Source of the DNA: Halorhodospira sp.
Lineage (GTDB): Bacteria; Pseudomonadota; Gammaproteobacteria; Nitrococcales; Halorhodospiraceae
Assembly: GCA_007121755.1 (NCBI GenBank)
Contig: SKJZ01000091.1
Span: 1-8,599 of the forward strand
Direction: 5' to 3'
DNA length: 8,599 nucleotides
Under the pieces are notes generated by a model. It worked only from the letters and a program-made list of their open reading frames with translations. It was not told where the DNA came from and did no database searches. The translations under genes were made by a program, and so were the position numbers. This document shows positions 5,996 to 8,599 of the stretch, piece by piece; position 1 is the first letter of the stretch, and every line of letters begins with the position of its first letter.

Positions 5996-6989
5996 CGTTC
6001 ATGTGCCGGAGGACGGCCGGCCGGTCCATGCGTTGGGCGTTGAAGTCGTGGCCGCGCGGTTTGATCGCCATGGAGTCGGCAATGGCCCGGCGCAACGCCT
6101 CCTGATCTCCCGGAGACTCGCGGAGGACGGCTCGCAGATCTTTCGAGTGCTCCTGACCCAGGCAGAGCAGCAGCAGCCCCTCCACGGTCACCCGGACCCG
6201 GTTGCAGCTTTCACAGAAGTTGTGGCTGTGGGGCGAAATGAAGCCGATGCGGGTCTCACTGCCGGGGATGCGGAAGTAGCGCGACGGCCCGCCAGTGGTC
6301 TCGGGGGTCGGGCGGAGCGTGTGGGCGGTCTCGATAATACCCCGCACTTCATCGGACGACATGAAGCCCTCGCCCCGGTCGCGCCCGTCGACGGCGCCCA
6401 ACGGCATCTCCTCAATAAAGCTGACATCGATGCCGCGCTCCACGGCGTAGTCGACAATCGGCACGATCTCATCGCTGTTGCGGCCCTTCATCGCCACGGT
6501 GTTGAGCTTGATCCGGTCGAAGCCGGCGGCGACGGCGGCCTCGATCCCCTCCAGCACCTTCTCCAGCCGTCCGGTGCGAGTGATGCGCCGGAAACGGGCT
6601 GGATCGAGGCTGTCGAGGCTGATGTTCAGGCGCCGCACGCCGGCGTCGCGCAGCTCTTGCGCATAGCGGGGGAGCTGTGAACCGTTGGTAGTCAGGACCA
6701 ACTCTTCCAGTCCGTCGAGGGCGCCGAGAGTCCGGAAGAGTTGCATGACGCCCCGGCGTACCAACGGCTCCCCGCCGGTAAGGCGGATCTTGGTGACGCC
6801 GAGTTCGACGAAGGCGCGCCCGACCTGCGCCATCTCTTCCAGAGAGAGGATCTGGGAGCGCGGCAGAAACGTCATCTCCTCGCTCATGCAGTAGACACAC
6901 CGGAAGTCGCACCGGTCGGTGACCGACATCCGCAGGTAGGTGACTTGACGGCCAAAGTTGTCGACGAGCGAGGGGGGGTGAGCGGGCAT
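5982..6989 (-). CDS. moaA: GTP 3',8-cyclase MoaA (radical SAM)
   Basis: MoaA converts GTP to 3',8-cyclo-7,8-dihydro-GTP, the first committed step of molybdenum cofactor synthesis, with MoaC completing cyclic pyranopterin formation. The 335-residue protein has the radical SAM cluster CDFRCVYC (Cys27, Cys31, Cys34), the SAM-binding TGGEP (71-75), LNISLDSL (121-128) and the second, substrate-binding 4Fe-4S site: Cys259 and Cys262 in CESC and Cys276, thirteen residues on. NRVRVT carries the arginines near GTP. The essential C-terminal Gly-Gly is present (MNVTGG). All catalytic features are intact and the length is normal. ATG 6989 follows AGGAAG by seven bases. It is transcribed away from the chemoreceptor gene and toward the JAMM gene, with 14 bp of 3' overlap. 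No moaB, moaC, moaD or moaE is in the window. Confidence 0.97.
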   Translation of the reverse strand: MPAHPPSLVDNFGRQVTYLRMSVTDRCDFRCVYCMSEEMTFLPRSQILSLEEMAQVGRAFVELGVTKIRLTGGEPLVRRGVMQLFRTLGALDGLEELVLTTNGSQLPRYAQELRDAGVRRLNISLDSLDPARFRRITRTGRLEKVLEGIEAAVAAGFDRIKLNTVAMKGRNSDEIVPIVDYAVERGIDVSFIEEMPLGAVDGRDRGEGFMSSDEVRGIIETAHTLRPTPETTGGPSRYFRIPGSETRIGFISPHSHNFCESCNRVRVTVEGLLLLCLGQEHSKDLRAVLRESPGDQEALRRAIADSMAIKPRGHDFNAQRMDRPAVLRHMNVTGG

Positions 6990-7112
6990 GGGGCGCTTCC
7001 TGCCGGGTTCGTTATATACGGATGAATCGCCCGCTTAGTATGCAGAACACCCCGGGGCGGTGGAAGCCCCATGGTCGAGCCGACCCACCGCGCCGCTCCG
7101 CGCGTGAGAAGA
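6990..7112 (-). promoter_or_regulatory. moaA: moaA upstream region: AT-rich -10 candidate, RBS and a GC hairpin
   Basis: This 123-bp gap separates the chemoreceptor stop from the moaA start on the minus strand. Next to moaA is a ribosome site AGGAAG, and 23 bp before the ATG is TATATA (7013-7018), a rare AT-rich island and the best -10 candidate; no good -35 lies 16-18 bp further up. Nearer the chemoreceptor gene, GGGGC (7054-7058) pairs with GCCCC (7066-7070) around seven bases; on the minus strand it is followed by GGGGTGTTCT rather than a T run, so it is at best a weak terminator. The leader from the -10 candidate is far too short for a molybdenum-cofactor riboswitch. Confidence 0.35.
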
Positions 7113-8599
7113 TCAGTGCCGGAAGCGCCGCACCATCTGTTCGAGTTTGCCGGCCAGGGCGTTCAAGTGTCCGGCCGACCGGCGGATCTCATCGGAACCG
7201 GCGGCGTTCTCGCTGCTCAACTGGTTGACGCTGGTGACCGAGCGGTTGATGTCTTCGGCCACCTGGGTCTGCTCTTCCGATGCCGAGGCGATCAGGTCGT
7301 TCATGTCGCTGATCTCGCGGATCACTTCGGTGATCGTCTGCAAGGCCGTGCCGGCCTTCTCGGCGTGATCGAGGGTCTCCTCGGCCCGTTGCCGACTCGA
7401 CTCCATGGCCTCCACCGCTTGGTCGGCGCGGGTCTGGAGTTGGCCGATGATTTCGCGGATCTCGGTGGTCGACTCGTTGGTCCGGTGGGCGAGGGTGCGC
7501 ACCTCGTTGGCGACCACGGCGAAGCCGCGCCCGTGGTCGCCCGCGCGGGCCGCCTCGATGGCGGCGTTCAGGGCCAACAGATTGGTCTGTTCCGAAATCT
7601 CGGTAATCACCTGGAGGATGGTGCCGATGTTGTCGGAATCGCCCTTCAAGGCTTGGATGATATCGGTGGCCTGGCTCACCTCTTCGGCCATCGTCGCGTT
7701 GGCCTCCCGCGTGGCGGCCACCACCTGCTGGCCGGTCTTCGCTTCGCGGCCGCCCCGGTGGGCCGATTCGGCGGCCTGCTGGGTGTTGCGGGCCACTTCC
7801 TGGACCGTCGCCGCCATCTCGTTCATGGCGGTGGCCACCTGCTCGATCTCTTCGTTCTGCGTCTGGATCGATTGTCCGGTGCGCTCCGTCGTCGAAGTCA
7901 TCTGCGTTGCGGCGCCGGAGAGTTCGACAGCGACGGTGGAGACCTCTTGCAACATCTCCTGGAGCCGCTCCATGGTCTGATTGAATCCGCGGGCCGTCTC
8001 GCCGATCTCGTCGGCCGTGGTTACCGGGAGGCGCTGGGAGAGGTCCGCCTCGCCGGCGCCGATACCGCTCAGGCGCGCGGCCAATTCGCGCAACGGGCGG
8101 GAGATCTTACGCCCCTGCCAAGCGCCTAATACGGCCGCAGCCGCGACGGCGGCCACCCAGAGTATCCAGGTCAGCCACCACAGCATATTGACCGGGGCGT
8201 AGAGTTCATCGGTGGTCTGATCGACGATCAACCCCCAGTTGGCGCCGTACCGCTCCTGAAACCGCGGAAGCATCACGGTGAGCCCCCACTTCTGTGAGCC
8301 GTCGCCGCTGAGGAAGGATCCTCCCGGATGGCCTTCGCCCCGCTCCACGGGCGGCGCCATGATCGGGTAGTGGCTCATGTCGTATCCCCACCGGCTCTCA
8401 TCGGGATGGCCGATCAGCGTGCCGCCGGAGTCGAACAGCGTGGCCCGGCCGGTCTCGCCAATCCGTATCCGGTTATTGATAGCCATGATCGGATCCAATG
8501 GAAGCTGCCCGGCGAGATAGAGGTCGCGGCTACCGGTGATCGGTTCGATGAAGACGATGAACCGGCCCTCGTCGGCCGCGTCGATCAGGCGCTCGCCGC
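7113..8599 (-). CDS. Methyl-accepting chemotaxis protein with Cache sensor and HAMP (5' end outside window)
   Basis: An inner-membrane chemoreceptor that signals through CheA and CheW to the flagellar motor. The frame stays open to the right edge, so the N terminus (first membrane helix and most of the sensor) is missing; 494 residues remain. Visible in order: the end of a periplasmic Cache-type sensor (FIVFIEPITGSRDLYLAG, then IRIGETGRATLFDSGG and HPDES), a membrane helix near 8118-8186 (WWLTWILWVAAVAAAAVLGAW), a HAMP domain (ISRPLRELAARL...RLPVTTADEIGE), and a long coiled signalling domain with its hairpin tip at about 7545-7601 (EISEQTNLLALNAAIEAAR, then GRGFAVVANEVRTLA). Likely methylation regions are NEEIEQVA and SASEEQTQVA. 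The C terminus, MVRRFRH, has no CheR/CheB-tethering pentapeptide. IRIGETGRATLFDSGG resembles Cache domains of amino acid and small-molecule receptors, but the ligand cannot be assigned. No che or flagellar genes are nearby. Confidence 0.96.
   Translation of the reverse strand, partial: GERLIDAADEGRFIVFIEPITGSRDLYLAGQLPLDPIMAINNRIRIGETGRATLFDSGGTLIGHPDESRWGYDMSHYPIMAPPVERGEGHPGGSFLSGDGSQKWGLTVMLPRFQERYGANWGLIVDQTTDELYAPVNMLWWLTWILWVAAVAAAAVLGAWQGRKISRPLRELAARLSGIGAGEADLSQRLPVTTADEIGETARGFNQTMERLQEMLQEVSTVAVELSGAATQMTSTTERTGQSIQTQNEEIEQVATAMNEMAATVQEVARNTQQAAESAHRGGREAKTGQQVVAATREANATMAEEVSQATDIIQALKGDSDNIGTILQVITEISEQTNLLALNAAIEAARAGDHGRGFAVVANEVRTLAHRTNESTTEIREIIGQLQTRADQAVEAMESSRQRAEETLDHAEKAGTALQTITEVIREISDMNDLIASASEEQTQVAEDINRSVTSVNQLSSENAAGSDEIRRSAGHLNALAGKLEQMVRRFRH

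Noticed and set aside
6990..7030. Molybdenum-cofactor riboswitch before moaA
   Set aside because: The leader after the best -10 candidate is under 30 bases, too short for that structured RNA, and no matching long stems were seen.
7071..8129. 352-codon open frame on the plus strand
   Set aside because: It lies opposite the chemoreceptor, whose conserved domains are unmistakable; the Gly/Leu/His-rich translation is a GC-rich antisense artefact.

Overview
The window is GC-rich (roughly two thirds G+C by eye), densely coded chromosomal DNA from a bacterium, most likely a gammaproteobacterium. MoeA domain IV resembles the E. coli-type protein, the ABC pair is of the NodI/NodJ type common in proteobacteria, and the HEAT protein resembles the N-terminal part of the HEAT/DUF349 proteins I recall from Ectothiorhodospiraceae and pseudomonads. 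Placement near the halophilic/haloalkaliphilic purple sulfur group is inference only. There is no rRNA, tRNA, insertion sequence, CRISPR array or phage gene.

Layout: (1) 1-2280, plus strand: the 3' part of moeA, then a two-gene ABC-2 exporter (ATPase and permease), closely spaced and probably co-transcribed. (2) 2315-4283, minus strand: a HEAT-repeat protein followed by mutM/fpg, a formamidopyrimidine-DNA glycosylase with a GTG start. This pair converges on the exporter across a 34-bp gap. (3) 4384-5995, plus strand, divergent from the HEAT gene: a fused alpha/beta-hydrolase-OsmC protein, then a small JAMM (M67-type) metallopeptidase overlapping it by 26 bp. (4) 5982-8599, minus strand: moaA, whose 3' end overlaps the JAMM gene by 14 bp, and beyond it a Cache-HAMP methyl-accepting chemotaxis protein that runs off the right edge.

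Functional themes: moeA and moaA bracket the window and act at the last and first steps of molybdenum cofactor synthesis (molybdate insertion and GTP cyclization). The JAMM protein beside moaA could process a sulfur-carrier protein such as MoaD or ThiS, which would make it a third cofactor-related gene. mutM (oxidized guanine repair) and the OsmC domain (hydroperoxide reduction) share an oxidative-stress theme, but there is no direct sign that they are regulated together.

Most of the window is ordinary housekeeping sequence, and I see no clear novel multigene system. The best leads are the OsmC fusion with an altered hydrolase half, the OsmC/JAMM/moaA arrangement, the HEAT-mutM pairing, and a hairpin covering the likely ribosome-binding site of the ABC ATPase gene.
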